Below are positions 55,561 through 64,000 of a stretch of 64,000 nt of DNA, in pieces. The notes beneath the pieces were generated by a model. It saw only the letters and a list, made by a program, of their open reading frames with translations. It was not told the DNA's origin and searched no databases. How positions within the stretch are numbered: the stretch's first letter is position 1; each line of letters starts with the position of its first letter. The position numbers and the translations under genes are program-made. The stretch is from Vibrio metoecus (GTDB lineage Bacteria; Pseudomonadota; Gammaproteobacteria; Enterobacterales; Vibrionaceae), in assembly GCF_000696385.1 (NCBI RefSeq), contig NZ_JJMN01000006.1:1-64000 (forward strand). The letters run 5' to 3'.

Positions 55561-56463
55561 TTATACCAATACCACCACAAGCCCTGCCACAATCGCCCCG
55601 ATCCCCAAGATTCGAGTCATATACCAGCGTTCTCCTAGAAAACCGATGCCCATCAGTAAACCAAATACAATGCTGGTTTGGCGTAGCGCGACAATAAAAC
55701 TGACGTTCTCGGTTAACGTCATGGCATAGAGCACTAGGCTATAAGTCCCCCCCATCATGAGTCCCGCGATAGTCGCGGTATAACGAATGCGCCATGCCTC
55801 AACAAATGGGGCGCGTTGGCCAGTGAGTAAATACCAGATCGTCAGTGGCAAACACATCGCCCAAAATTGAATCCCCAAATAAAGTACGGCAGAGTAACTG
55901 GCAGGCATCTGTATACCTACGTTTTGTTCTATGATCGCCAACGCTTCTTTATCGATAATCGAATACCCTGCCGTGCCTAGCGCTGCGACTAGAGCCCACA
56001 CAATGCCGAGGTTGGCATAATCGGCGAAACGAAACTGACGGAATTTTTGTAGCGGGATCATCAAACAGCCGAGCGTGATCAACGCAAATCCTAGCCACTG
56101 ATTAAGCTGTAAGTCATAGCCCAGCATCACAGTGCCCGCTCCAACCAACAACACGGGCAATCCACGCGCTAAAGGATAAGCAATGCCGATATCCACTTTG
56201 CTGTAAGCAAAAGCCAGCCCTAGCATGTACACCATCTGGCTCAGCCCACTCACAATCAGGAGTAACCAAAATTGAGTCGGCAGCGTTGACCAACCAACCT
56301 TAGTGAAATACCACAAAATATAAGGAGTTAGGAGTAGTGACGTCGCTGACGTGGCGCCAAGAAAGAACGAAGGACCCGAACTTTGGTAGCGTTTGCCGAT
56401 GATGTTCCAGCCCGCATGCAACAGCGCAGAAAACAGCACAATTATGATAGGCACAATAGACAT
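55561..56463 (-). CDS. EamA/DMT-family transporter
   Basis: The 300-residue protein has ten hydrophobic segments in two EamA repeats (LLHAGWNIIGKRYQSSGPSF at the start, FLGERWYMTRILGIGAIVAG at the end). It lies 57 bp downstream of phnR in the same direction and may be co-transcribed, raising the possibility that it exports or imports a compound linked to AEP use. The substrate is unknown. Confidence 0.82.
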   Translation of the reverse strand: MSIVPIIIVLFSALLHAGWNIIGKRYQSSGPSFFLGATSATSLLLTPYILWYFTKVGWSTLPTQFWLLLIVSGLSQMVYMLGLAFAYSKVDIGIAYPLARGLPVLLVGAGTVMLGYDLQLNQWLGFALITLGCLMIPLQKFRQFRFADYANLGIVWALVAALGTAGYSIIDKEALAIIEQNVGIQMPASYSAVLYLGIQFWAMCLPLTIWYLLTGQRAPFVEAWRIRYTATIAGLMMGGTYSLVLYAMTLTENVSFIVALRQTSIVFGLLMGIGFLGERWYMTRILGIGAIVAGLVVVLV

Positions 56464-56520
56464 ACGACAACCTTGTCATAGCCCTGTCGAAGACAGGGCA
56501 GAAATGCATGAGTGATAGAG

Positions 56521-57225
56521 TTAGCGCTTCAATTCAGCCATCGACTCAATGGTAATGGCATCGTGACGCCAATACTCAATATCACAATCGATCAACTCGC
56601 CTTTCTGGTTATAGTTGACCCTCTCCACCACCATTGCTGGTGTACCCGATGTTGCGCGCAGAGCTTGAGCCATTTCGCCCAGTAACGAGCTGGTGGATAT
56701 ACGGTAGTGAATCGTCTGGTATTGTGTCGCATAGTGTTCACGATACAGATCGGTGAGTGACTGCGACAAATCAAAATCGAGCAGGTTTGGAAACAGCTCT
56801 GGGCGAATGTAGTTGGTGACATACACCACAGGTCGGTTATCCAAATAACGCACACGGTCTACGCGATACACATCCGAAAACGGTTTGAGTTTTAAAAGAC
56901 GAGTCGCCTGCTTGTTGGCGATCACTGCTTTGGCAGACATCAGCTCCGTTTTCGGCTGGCGATTTTGCGCCAACGCCATATTGGTAAAATTGAGCGTTTG
57001 AGTGGGGTCATAGCGTAAAGGCGCGGGCGAAATAAACCAACCGCGACGATCTTCACGATAAATCTTCCCTTCAGCTTCAAGCAGGGAAAGCGCCTCACGC
57101 AGAGTGACTCGCGTGGTATCAAATGATTCGGCTAACTTGCGCTCAGCGGGCAGCTTTTGGCGCGGCATCAGCATGCCGGCATCAATCTGCTCTACGATGG
57201 CATCTTTAATTTTTACGTATTGCAC
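56521..57225 (-). CDS. phnR: GntR/UTRA-family regulator of AEP use (PhnR)
   Basis: The 234-residue protein has an N-terminal GntR winged helix (KLPAERKLAESFDTTRVTLR) and a C-terminal UTRA ligand domain (VYRVDRVRYLDNRPVVYVTN, VVERVNYNQKGELIDCDIEY). It should repress the AEP genes until AEP or a derivative binds. TGGTATAGTCCA-type operators precede phnT, phnS and phnW, the classic UTRA-type site. It lies 24 bp after the permease gene. Confidence 0.88.
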   Translation of the reverse strand: MQYVKIKDAIVEQIDAGMLMPRQKLPAERKLAESFDTTRVTLREALSLLEAEGKIYREDRRGWFISPAPLRYDPTQTLNFTNMALAQNRQPKTELMSAKAVIANKQATRLLKLKPFSDVYRVDRVRYLDNRPVVYVTNYIRPELFPNLLDFDLSQSLTDLYREHYATQYQTIHYRISTSSLLGEMAQALRATSGTPAMVVERVNYNQKGELIDCDIEYWRHDAITIESMAELKR

Positions 57226-57249
57226 TTGCGATCCTATTGCCTCTTTCCA

Positions 57250-58950
57250 CTAACGCTTGCGCCAAGCTTGCAGGCGGCCAAACAATCCAAACTCTAATCC
57301 CACATGCAGCAATTTGGCTAATGCGGCCGAGAGCATAATCATCACCGCCATGGCGGCGGCAGCGCCCGTTTGTCCTGCATCATCCATATTCAGTACCGCA
57401 ACCGATGCGGGTACGGTGTCGGTTGAGTAGAGGAATACTACCGCAGAAGTGGTGGTTAATGCATTAATAAACAAATAGCTAGCAATGTCCAATACCGCAG
57501 GTAAGGACACGGGTAACGTCACTTTCCACAGTAAACGATATTGCGGCAGCTTGATGGAGGCGGCCGTCGCCTCCAATTCAGGTGGCAACTGTTTAAGCGC
57601 GGTAGCCGCTGTCATATGCCCCACCGTGTAGTAATGCACCACGGTATTGATCACCAAAAGCAGCATGCCGCCGTACAAGCCATTGAGCGGATTAGATGCG
57701 TGATTGAAAAAGAAGATGTAACCCAAACCCAGCACTAAGCCGGGAACCGCCATCGGTACCATACTCAGCATCTGCATCGTCTGACGCAGCGGCGCGAACA
57801 CTCGCCCTTTTTCAATACTGTAAGCGCCGAGAAAAATGATCACCGTTCCACACAACGCGGTGAAGCTGGCTAAGGTGAGTGAGTTAAAATACGGGCTCCA
57901 ACCATAGGCACTGGTTTCGGCAAATTGGTAATGTTTGAGTGTCAGCGCCGTATTCCACGGCCAAAACGTCACCAGCGATCCGTATACCGCTGTGGCTAAT
58001 ACTGCCACAATCGCTACGCAAATCAGCACACAATAGAGTAGGCATAAACCATCACGCAGCCGATGTGGTGCAGGTTGGTAAGCCACAGAACGGGTATCAA
58101 ACAGGCTTTGTTGTTTTTTCTGCACCCAGCGATCGGCAATAAACGCAAACACGGCGGGTAGCAACAGCACAATACTGGTCACCGCGCCCATCGCGAAATT
58201 CTGTTGCCCCACCACTTGTTTGAAAATGTCTGTTGCAAGCACGTTATAGCTGCCACCAATCACTTTCGGTACGCCGAAATCACACACCACTAAGGTAAAG
58301 ACAACGATCAACGCACTGATCAACCCATATTTGGCCGCCGGTAGCGTGACAATAAAAAACGTTTTGATGGGGGATGTTTTCAGCGCCCTCGCCGCTTCAT
58401 ACAAACGGGCATCTGAGGTGCTCAGCGAGGTAGTCAGAATCATCAACGCATGCGGAAATGTCCAGAAAATCAACCCGAGCGTAATACCTAAGCCACCATA
58501 AATGGATTCACCGCCGAGCCAACTTTTGAGCATGCCTTGATTACCAAATAGGAAAATCAGACTGATCGCGGGCAGTAATGAAGGCGCGAGAATCGGCGCA
58601 CTGCCTAATACTCGAAACAGATGTTTTCCAGGCATACAAGAGCGGGTCAATGCGTAGGCGTAACCAAACGCGAGGATACCAACAATCGCCGTCACACTCA
58701 TGCCAAGCACTAAGGTATTGCGCAAGGATTGCCAGAGTGCGGCCGAGGAAAAGTACTGGGCGAAGTAAGCGAGCCCGACAAATTCACCCTGCCCATTTTG
58801 CACGCTTTTCACCAACATAGCGGCCAGCGGCGCAACAATAAACAACAGCATCAGTGATAGCAGGATCAATAAGGTGATCGATAAAATCAGGCTATCACGG
58901 CTCCAATGCGGCAATATCCGCACTGAAAAAGTACGAGCGACATTCAACAT
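57250..58950 (-). CDS. AEP ABC transporter permease, two-domain (PhnU2-type)
   Basis: The 566-residue protein contains two binding-protein-dependent permease domains in one chain, each with about six TMs and an EAA loop (EAARALKTSPIKTFFIVTLP near 200, EATAASIKLPQYRLLWKVTL near 480). A single fused permease serves in place of the separate PhnU and PhnV of Salmonella. ATG 58950 is chosen because AAGGAG lies upstream. It is 10 bp after phnT. Confidence 0.87.
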   Translation of the reverse strand: MLNVARTFSVRILPHWSRDSLILSITLLILLSLMLLFIVAPLAAMLVKSVQNGQGEFVGLAYFAQYFSSAALWQSLRNTLVLGMSVTAIVGILAFGYAYALTRSCMPGKHLFRVLGSAPILAPSLLPAISLIFLFGNQGMLKSWLGGESIYGGLGITLGLIFWTFPHALMILTTSLSTSDARLYEAARALKTSPIKTFFIVTLPAAKYGLISALIVVFTLVVCDFGVPKVIGGSYNVLATDIFKQVVGQQNFAMGAVTSIVLLLPAVFAFIADRWVQKKQQSLFDTRSVAYQPAPHRLRDGLCLLYCVLICVAIVAVLATAVYGSLVTFWPWNTALTLKHYQFAETSAYGWSPYFNSLTLASFTALCGTVIIFLGAYSIEKGRVFAPLRQTMQMLSMVPMAVPGLVLGLGYIFFFNHASNPLNGLYGGMLLLVINTVVHYYTVGHMTAATALKQLPPELEATAASIKLPQYRLLWKVTLPVSLPAVLDIASYLFINALTTTSAVVFLYSTDTVPASVAVLNMDDAGQTGAAAAMAVMIMLSAALAKLLHVGLEFGLFGRLQAWRKR

Positions 58951-58960
58951 ACTTTTCTCC

Positions 58961-60133
58961 TTAAGCCGCATAAGCACAGGCAGCTGTGGCTGCTGGCGTT
59001 GTCGACATGACCTTACGACGGTACGCGCGCAACTGCCCTGCTCTCAGTGCCAAATATCGAACATCTCCCGCTTTTAAATTCAGGGTTTGTACCTGCGAGA
59101 TCGGTAAATCGACATACACGGGCGGAGCTAAACGCTCACCTTGAAACACACATTCGACCCGATAAAACGCCCCCAAAAACTCCATGTGACGGATCACCAC
59201 CGGAATTGCATCGTTATAACGCATCACTAGCTCTAGATTTTCTGGGCGTACAGCCAAATCAAATTGCTCACCTTGGCAAGGCGTATAATTTTCGATTTTG
59301 GGCAAGGCGATAAGGGATTCAGCAATACGCAGTTGATGGGAACTCGCCATGGAAACGGGAATAAAATTCATCGTGCCAACAAACTCAGCCACAAAACGGC
59401 TGGCAGGCTTTTGGTAGATCTCTTGCGGCGTACCAACTTGCTCAATTACCCCGTGGTTCATTACCACAATGCGATCCGCCATGGTTAACGCTTCTTCTTG
59501 ATCATGCGTGACCATGATGGTGGTAATGCCCAATTTACGTTGCAGTTGGCAGATTTCTTCGCGCAAATGCGTTCTTACCTTGGCATCGAGAGCGGAAAGC
59601 GGTTCATCAAGCAGTAATAACCCCGGCGATAATGCCAAAGCACGCGCTAACGCCACCCGCTGCTGCTGACCGCCAGAGAGCTGGCTTGGGGATTTTTGCG
59701 CTGATGTGGCGAGACCGATCATCTCCAACCACTGCTCAACTTTTTCTAAGGCATCACGGACTGACATGCCTTGATTACGTAAGCCAATGGCGATGTTTTC
59801 TTCCACCGTTAAATTGGGAAATAGAGCATATGATTGGAACACGATGCCGAAATCACGCTGCTCGGGTGGTAAAAAAGTAATCGCTTGCTGGTTTTGGTGG
59901 ATGGTGCCAGAGGTGGGGAGATCTAACCCTGCGATGGCGCGCAACAAGGTGGTTTTGCCACAGCCAGAAGGGCCAAGAAAGCAGACAAACTCGCCTTTTT
60001 CAATCGACAAACTGATCTCTTTCAACGCGGTAAATGAGCCAAACTGTTTTACCACATGACGAATATCGAGGTAGCTTCTGCTGATCGCTTGAGGTTCATT
60101 CTGCTGCTGTGAATTAGGATGATGAATGGTCAT
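58961..60133 (-). CDS. phnT: AEP ABC transporter ATPase PhnT
   Basis: The 390-residue ABC ATPase has Walker A GPSGCGKT near 62, signature LSGGQQQR, Walker B LLLLDEPLSALD and a C-terminal TOBE-type domain (AVRPENLELVMR). It powers uptake of 2-aminoethylphosphonate. ATG 60133 is preceded by AAAGGTGA. A PhnR-type operator lies just upstream of the start. Confidence 0.88.
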   Translation of the reverse strand: MTIHHPNSQQQNEPQAISRSYLDIRHVVKQFGSFTALKEISLSIEKGEFVCFLGPSGCGKTTLLRAIAGLDLPTSGTIHQNQQAITFLPPEQRDFGIVFQSYALFPNLTVEENIAIGLRNQGMSVRDALEKVEQWLEMIGLATSAQKSPSQLSGGQQQRVALARALALSPGLLLLDEPLSALDAKVRTHLREEICQLQRKLGITTIMVTHDQEEALTMADRIVVMNHGVIEQVGTPQEIYQKPASRFVAEFVGTMNFIPVSMASSHQLRIAESLIALPKIENYTPCQGEQFDLAVRPENLELVMRYNDAIPVVIRHMEFLGAFYRVECVFQGERLAPPVYVDLPISQVQTLNLKAGDVRYLALRAGQLRAYRRKVMSTTPAATAACAYAA

Positions 60134-60150
60134 AAAAGTCACCTTTAATT

Positions 60151-60162
60151 TGGTATAGTCCA
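60151..60162. promoter_or_regulatory. PhnR operator upstream of phnT
   Basis: TGGTATAGTCCA has the UTRA-type GntR half-sites TGG and CCA and is identical to the site at 61498. It is 18 bp before the phnT start. Confidence 0.75.
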
Positions 60163-60235
60163 AAATTAACAAGACTTTATTGCAATGCGGTGACAGTTTT
60201 ATCGCTGATGCGTGACTATCTGATGACAGAGGGAT

Positions 60236-60261
60236 AAAAAAGGAGGCTTTCGCCTCCTTTG
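60236..60261 (-). terminator. Terminator between phnS and phnT
   Basis: AAAGGAGGC and GCCTCCTTT pair around TTTC, with six T leftwards. It ends the phnS transcript ahead of the phnT operator. Confidence 0.85.
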
Positions 60262-60270
60262 ATGAACAAT

Positions 60271-61278
60271 TTAAGATTTGGGTTCCGATTTAGCATCAAA
60301 CTTTTCAGACCAGGTTTGCAGCACGCGGGCACGATCACTTCCCATTTGCGTGAAGTTCATCTTCGCCATCACTTTTTCAACATTCGGATAATTCGGCACT
60401 TGCTTGCTAACGTCCTGATGGCCAACGATAGGATAGCTCTCAATATACAGCTCATTTGCCGCTTTCGAGACAGACCAATCGACCACACGCTTTGCCGCAT
60501 CGCTTTCTTTGACTAGTCCTACCGCTTCGGATTCCCAGCCAATGCCGTTTGGTACAATCACATCCAAGGGGGCGCCTTGGTTTTTAAGTTTAGCACCACG
60601 CGTTGCCATCGAGATGCCAATCGCCACTTCCCCCATCCCCGCTTGAACGCAAGGTTTTGAGCCAGAATGTGTGTAATGGGCAATATTTTGATCAAGGCGT
60701 TGCATGTAATCCCACGCTTTATCTTCGCCCATGTTTTGCAGCCATGCGGAAACTTGCATGTACCCCGTGCCGGAAGATGCAGGGTTAGGCATCACAATAT
60801 GGCCTTTGTAGACAGGGTTGGTCAAATCTTCCCAACTCTGTGGCTTAGGTAAATTCAGCTGTTTGGCCACCGCTTCGTTAAAGCATACCGCGTTAAAAAA
60901 AGCATCGTTGCCATACCAAGCTTGCTGCGCTTGCGGATCGTTCAAGTTAGATCGTAACTCGTTCGCTCCTTTGGGAGTGTAAGGTTTTAGCACTCCTTGA
61001 TCTTTGAGGAGAGCCATTGACGATCCAGCCAATCCCCACACCACTTCTGCACGTGGGTTGTCTTTTTCAGCCAGCAGTTTTGCCGTCATGATCCCGGTCG
61101 AATCGCGTACCCACTTAATCTCAATATCTGGGTTCTCTTTTTCAAAAGCGCTTTTGTATTTCGCCAGCAGATCGGTTTCAAATGCGGTATACACCGTGAC
61201 TTCTTGCGCCGCAAACACATGAGCAGATACAAGTGCTGCGATCGCCGTTAAGGTTCCTTTCAATATACGTGGGTTCAT
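60271..61278 (-). CDS. phnS: AEP-binding protein PhnS
   Basis: The 335-residue periplasmic protein has a signal peptide (MNPRILKGTLTAIAALVSAH, cleavage near FAA) and a type-1/Fe3+-like binding fold (VTVYTAFETDLLAKYKSAFE, MPNPASSGTGYMQVSAWLQN). It matches AEP-binding proteins of the PhnS2 type. ATG 61278 (GGAGAGG upstream) is used. Own terminator downstream; PhnR-type operators upstream. Confidence 0.88.
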   Translation of the reverse strand: MNPRILKGTLTAIAALVSAHVFAAQEVTVYTAFETDLLAKYKSAFEKENPDIEIKWVRDSTGIMTAKLLAEKDNPRAEVVWGLAGSSMALLKDQGVLKPYTPKGANELRSNLNDPQAQQAWYGNDAFFNAVCFNEAVAKQLNLPKPQSWEDLTNPVYKGHIVMPNPASSGTGYMQVSAWLQNMGEDKAWDYMQRLDQNIAHYTHSGSKPCVQAGMGEVAIGISMATRGAKLKNQGAPLDVIVPNGIGWESEAVGLVKESDAAKRVVDWSVSKAANELYIESYPIVGHQDVSKQVPNYPNVEKVMAKMNFTQMGSDRARVLQTWSEKFDAKSEPKS

Positions 61279-61301
61279 CATCCTCTCCAATTGATTAAAT
61301 T

Positions 61302-61313
61302 TGGTATGTACCA
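61302..61313. promoter_or_regulatory. PhnR operator upstream of phnS (1)
   Basis: TGGTATGTACCA is a perfect palindrome of the UTRA-type pattern, 24 bp before the phnS start. Confidence 0.75.
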
Positions 61314-61317
61314 GAAT

Positions 61318-61329
61318 TGGTATTTACCC
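61318..61329. promoter_or_regulatory. PhnR operator upstream of phnS (2)
   Basis: TGGTATTTACCC is a near-palindrome of the same pattern next to site 1, making a tandem pair. Confidence 0.6.
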
Positions 61330-61497
61330 TACCCAGTCTGTGTGACGATTCGATGAAGAAAAATTGGCAGTTTAACGACGATTTTGAGTTCTTTTTATGC
61401 CATTTTTCCTGTATCCGTAGTTATGAAACTTTTATGAAATTCGCCTTCGAAGGGTTTACCGCGTGCATTTCTCGTTGTTAGATAGTGTTAGATTTAC

Positions 61498-61509
61498 TGG
61501 TATAGTCCA
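61498..61509. promoter_or_regulatory. PhnR operator upstream of phnW
   Basis: TGGTATAGTCCA is identical to the site before phnT and lies 14 bp before the phnW start. Confidence 0.78.
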
Positions 61510-61522
61510 AAAAGGAATAAAC

Positions 61523-62629
61523 ATGAAAAAATGCTTACCTACTGCTCGACCCCGGGGACCGCTTTCTACCTCAGAATCCGTGCGTGAAGCCATGCTTAAA
61601 GACTGGTGTACTTGGGATGATGATTACAACTTAGAAATTGTTGAAGTGATCCGCCGCAAACTCGTCACACTGGCCACCACACAATCCGGTTACACCTCCG
61701 TGTTGATGCAAGGCAGTGGCACCGCTTCTGTCGAAGCCACGATTGGAAGCGTGATGTTACCGACGGATAAGCTACTCGTGATTGATAACGGTGCTTATGG
61801 CGCACGCATCGCGCAAATCGCGCAGTACCTGAATATCGCATGTCGTGTTATTGCTCCCGGAGAAACGGCGCAGCCTAATCTTGATGAGATTGCTGATGTG
61901 CTTACCCATGATCCGGCAATTACGCATGTTGCGATTGTGCACTGCGAAACCACCACCGGCATGCTGAACCCAATTGCTGAGGTGGCTAAGCTCGCTAAAC
62001 AGCATGGCAAGCGCGTGATTCTCGATGCGATGTCGAGCTTTGGCGGTATTCCGATGGATATTGGTGCTCTGGGCATCGATTTTATGATCAGCTCAGCCAA
62101 CAAATGTATTCAAGGGGTGCCGGGCTTTGGTTTTGTGATTGCCAAACGCAGCGAGCTTGAACAGTGCCAAGGCCGCGCACGCTCACTCACTTTAGATCTG
62201 TTCGACCAATGGCAATGTATGGAGAAAAATCACGGCAAGTGGCGTTTTACCTCTCCCACTCATACGGTTCGTGCGTTCTACCAAGCGTTACTTGAGTTGG
62301 AGAGCGAAGGTGGCATCGCGGCGCGCTATCAGCGTTATCAGACCAATCAGACCCAATTGGTGAAAGGCATGCGTGAACTGGGTTTTGCCCCGTTACTCCC
62401 AGAAAAGCTGCATTCCCCCATCATCACCTCTTTCTATTCACCTGAACATTCGGATTACCAGTTTGCGGAGTTTTATCAGCGCTTAAAACAGCAAGGCTTT
62501 GTGATTTATCCCGGCAAAGTCAGTCACGCCGACTGTTTTCGGATTGGCAATATTGGTGAGGTGTATCCGCAAGATATTGAGCGCCTACTGAGCGCTATGC
62601 AGCACGCTATGTATTGGCAACAAGCGTAA
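61523..62629 (+). CDS. phnW: 2-aminoethylphosphonate--pyruvate transaminase PhnW, N-terminus scrambled as read
   Basis: PhnW moves the amino group of AEP to pyruvate, giving phosphonoacetaldehyde and Ala. The class V PLP fold is clear: [12 protein letters not shown] near 70, [11 protein letters not shown] near 140, PLP lysine in [14 protein letters not shown] near 190. ATG 61523 follows AAGGAA. The first 13 residues as read ([13 protein letters not shown]) do not fit the family; removing one A and two G gives MKNAYLLL then a PGPL motif in another frame that rejoins at GPLSTSES. So three compensating extra bases are likely. Confidence 0.93.
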   Translation: MKKCLPTARPRGPLSTSESVREAMLKDWCTWDDDYNLEIVEVIRRKLVTLATTQSGYTSVLMQGSGTASVEATIGSVMLPTDKLLVIDNGAYGARIAQIAQYLNIACRVIAPGETAQPNLDEIADVLTHDPAITHVAIVHCETTTGMLNPIAEVAKLAKQHGKRVILDAMSSFGGIPMDIGALGIDFMISSANKCIQGVPGFGFVIAKRSELEQCQGRARSLTLDLFDQWQCMEKNHGKWRFTSPTHTVRAFYQALLELESEGGIAARYQRYQTNQTQLVKGMRELGFAPLLPEKLHSPIITSFYSPEHSDYQFAEFYQRLKQQGFVIYPGKVSHADCFRIGNIGEVYPQDIERLLSAMQHAMYWQQA

Positions 62630-62646
62630 ACGGTTAGGAAAATCCG

Positions 62647-64000
62647 ATGAAAGCATTCGATCCTCTCTCGCCGCATAGCCCAACTCACTGGCGCAGCGAA
62701 GGTGATATCAATACCACTGCCGCACGTCGTGATTGGTTAACGCAGGTGAATGATGAAACCACTCAGAATTTGTTACAACGTGACGCGAATGTATTTCTGC
62801 ATCAAGCCATGTCTACACCTTGTCTCGATGTATTGGCCAGTGCAGCGGGCTGCTATTTGTATGATGTATCAGGGAAAAGTTATCTCGATTTTCATGGCAA
62901 TAATGTGCATCAACTCGGTCATGGTCATCCGCAGGTGATCGAAAAAATCACCGAACAGATGCAAACCTTACCTTTCGCCCCGCGCCGTTTTACCCATGAA
63001 ACCGCCATTCGCTGCGCAGAAAAGCTCACGGAGATTGCTGGCGGTGAGCTAAACCGAGTGCTGTTTGCTCCCGGCGGTACTTCGGTGATTGGTATGGCGC
63101 TCAAATTAGCGCGTCATGTCACGCAGAATTTTAAAGTGGTCAGTCTGTGGGACGCTTTTCATGGCGCGTCGCTGGATGCGATCTCCGTTGGCGGCGAAGC
63201 TTGTTTCCGCCAAGGCATGGGGCCACTGATGGCAGGCGTGGAGCGCATTCCTCCGGCTATCACCTATCGCGGTGCATTTCCCCGAGAAGACGGCAGCGAT
63301 GTGCACTACGCCGATTACTTGGAATACGTGATTGAAAAAGAAGGCGGCATTGGTGCATTCATCGCCGAAGCGGTACGCAATACCGATGTACAAGTCCCTA
63401 GCCGCGCCTATTGGCAACGCGTAAGGGAAATCTGCGATAAACACAATGTATTGCTGATCATTGATGACATTCCCAACGGCATGGGGCGCAGCGGTGAGTG
63501 GTTTACTCACCAAGCGTTCGGCATCGAGCCTGATATTTTGTGTATCGGCAAAGGTTTGGGGGCTGGGCTTATCCCCATCGCCGCTCTACTTACCAAGGAT
63601 AAATACAACACCGCCGCGCAGGTTTCTTTGGGGCATTACACCCATGAAAAAAGCCCGCTGGGCTGCGCTGCCGCATTAGCCACAATTGAAGTGATTGAGC
63701 AGCAAAACTTACTCGCTAAAGTTCAAGCGGATAGCGTTTATATGCGCCAACATCTCAATCAAATGCAGCAGCAATTTTCACTGATTGGCGATGTGCGCGG
63801 TATGGGTTTGCTTTGGGGCATTGAACTGGTGACTGATCGCGAGACCAAACAGCGTGCTCACGATGAAGCCGAAGCCGTACTTTATCACTGCTTACGTCAT
63901 GGACTGAGCTTTAAAGTCTCACAAGGCAATGTGCTGCAGCTTAGCCCGCCATTGATCATTTCACGTCAAGAGCTAGATCAAGCTCTCGATATTCTCTATT
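62647..64000 (+). CDS. pbfA: PbfA-like (R)-1-hydroxy-2-aminoethylphosphonate ammonia-lyase, 3' end cut by window
   Basis: This class III aminotransferase-fold PLP enzyme starts 17 bp after phnW with AGGA before ATG 62647 and is open to the window edge (451 codons). Motifs: YLDFHGNNVHQLGHGHP near 80, DDIPNGMGRSG near 280 and PLP lysine in IGKGLGAGLIPIAAL near 305. In AEP gene clusters of vibrios a protein of this kind (PbfA) removes ammonia from hydroxylated AEP to give phosphonoacetaldehyde. Next to phnW this is more likely than a general transaminase. phnX is expected just beyond. Confidence 0.8.
   Translation, partial: MKAFDPLSPHSPTHWRSEGDINTTAARRDWLTQVNDETTQNLLQRDANVFLHQAMSTPCLDVLASAAGCYLYDVSGKSYLDFHGNNVHQLGHGHPQVIEKITEQMQTLPFAPRRFTHETAIRCAEKLTEIAGGELNRVLFAPGGTSVIGMALKLARHVTQNFKVVSLWDAFHGASLDAISVGGEACFRQGMGPLMAGVERIPPAITYRGAFPREDGSDVHYADYLEYVIEKEGGIGAFIAEAVRNTDVQVPSRAYWQRVREICDKHNVLLIIDDIPNGMGRSGEWFTHQAFGIEPDILCIGKGLGAGLIPIAALLTKDKYNTAAQVSLGHYTHEKSPLGCAAALATIEVIEQQNLLAKVQADSVYMRQHLNQMQQQFSLIGDVRGMGLLWGIELVTDRETKQRAHDEAEAVLYHCLRHGLSFKVSQGNVLQLSPPLIISRQELDQALDILY

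Overview
The window looks like the replication-terminus region of the second chromosome of Vibrio cholerae or a very close relative. The evidence is the gene set and its order: pntAB, then the vxrABCDE two-component operon, a dif-type Xer site, yciH, a D-Ala-D-Ala ligase, pat, a LysR regulator and a heme receptor, and at the right edge the 2-aminoethylphosphonate (AEP) uptake and degradation cluster. Perfect matS-type sites (17547, 25505, 29712) and oppositely oriented FtsK-loading octamers on either side of 28.6 kb fit a terminus.

Layout. 1-8 kb: OLD-family ATPase/nuclease, 5'-nucleotidase, a small membrane peptide, a yybP-ykoY (Mn2+) riboswitch in front of the TerC protein Alx, a PhnA-type zinc-ribbon protein and an M50 protease. 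8-19 kb: cis/trans fatty-acid isomerase, an OFA-family carrier, a DUF3332 lipoprotein, two diguanylate cyclases, tRNA-Gly(TCC), a leaderless gamma-glutamyltransferase, an outer-membrane barrel and a ComFB/HlyU-family pair. 19.9-27.4 kb: pntAB and vxrABCDE. 27.66-28.64 kb: a 949-bp element inserted exactly in the dif site. 28.8-45 kb: yciH, ddl, a SPOR lipoprotein, pat, LysR, hutA with a Fur box, sgrR, a thioesterase, an M48 lipoprotein, two GST genes divergent from a TetR gene. 45-51 kb: yejABEF peptide importer. 51-56 kb: Nudix, DHH, DUF218, POT and EamA genes. 56.5-64 kb: phnR, a PhnS/T/U-type importer, and divergent phnW and pbfA.

The most notable object is the small element in dif. Its left end carries a complete CTX-phage-like attP: an upright XerC/XerD site, two branch hairpins and an inverted second XerD/XerC site, about 152 nt that can fold as a forked single-strand hairpin. 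Its right end carries the CTX/RS1-type end sequence fused to a normal dif. Between them are only three small unrecognised genes and no replication, coat or Zot gene. It therefore looks like an unusually small Xer-exploiting satellite, or a heavily deleted filamentous prophage.

A strong caveat: more than twenty single-base insertions or deletions, mostly in homopolymer runs, break otherwise normal core genes (5'-nucleotidase, cti, OFA carrier, GGDEF, pntB, vxrC, ddl, pat, GST, yejF, yejA/B, phnW). Correcting each run restores a reading frame of the family's usual length, and some indels compensate one another. The simplest explanation is uncorrected sequencing error, not gene decay. Such genes are listed over their full restored span.
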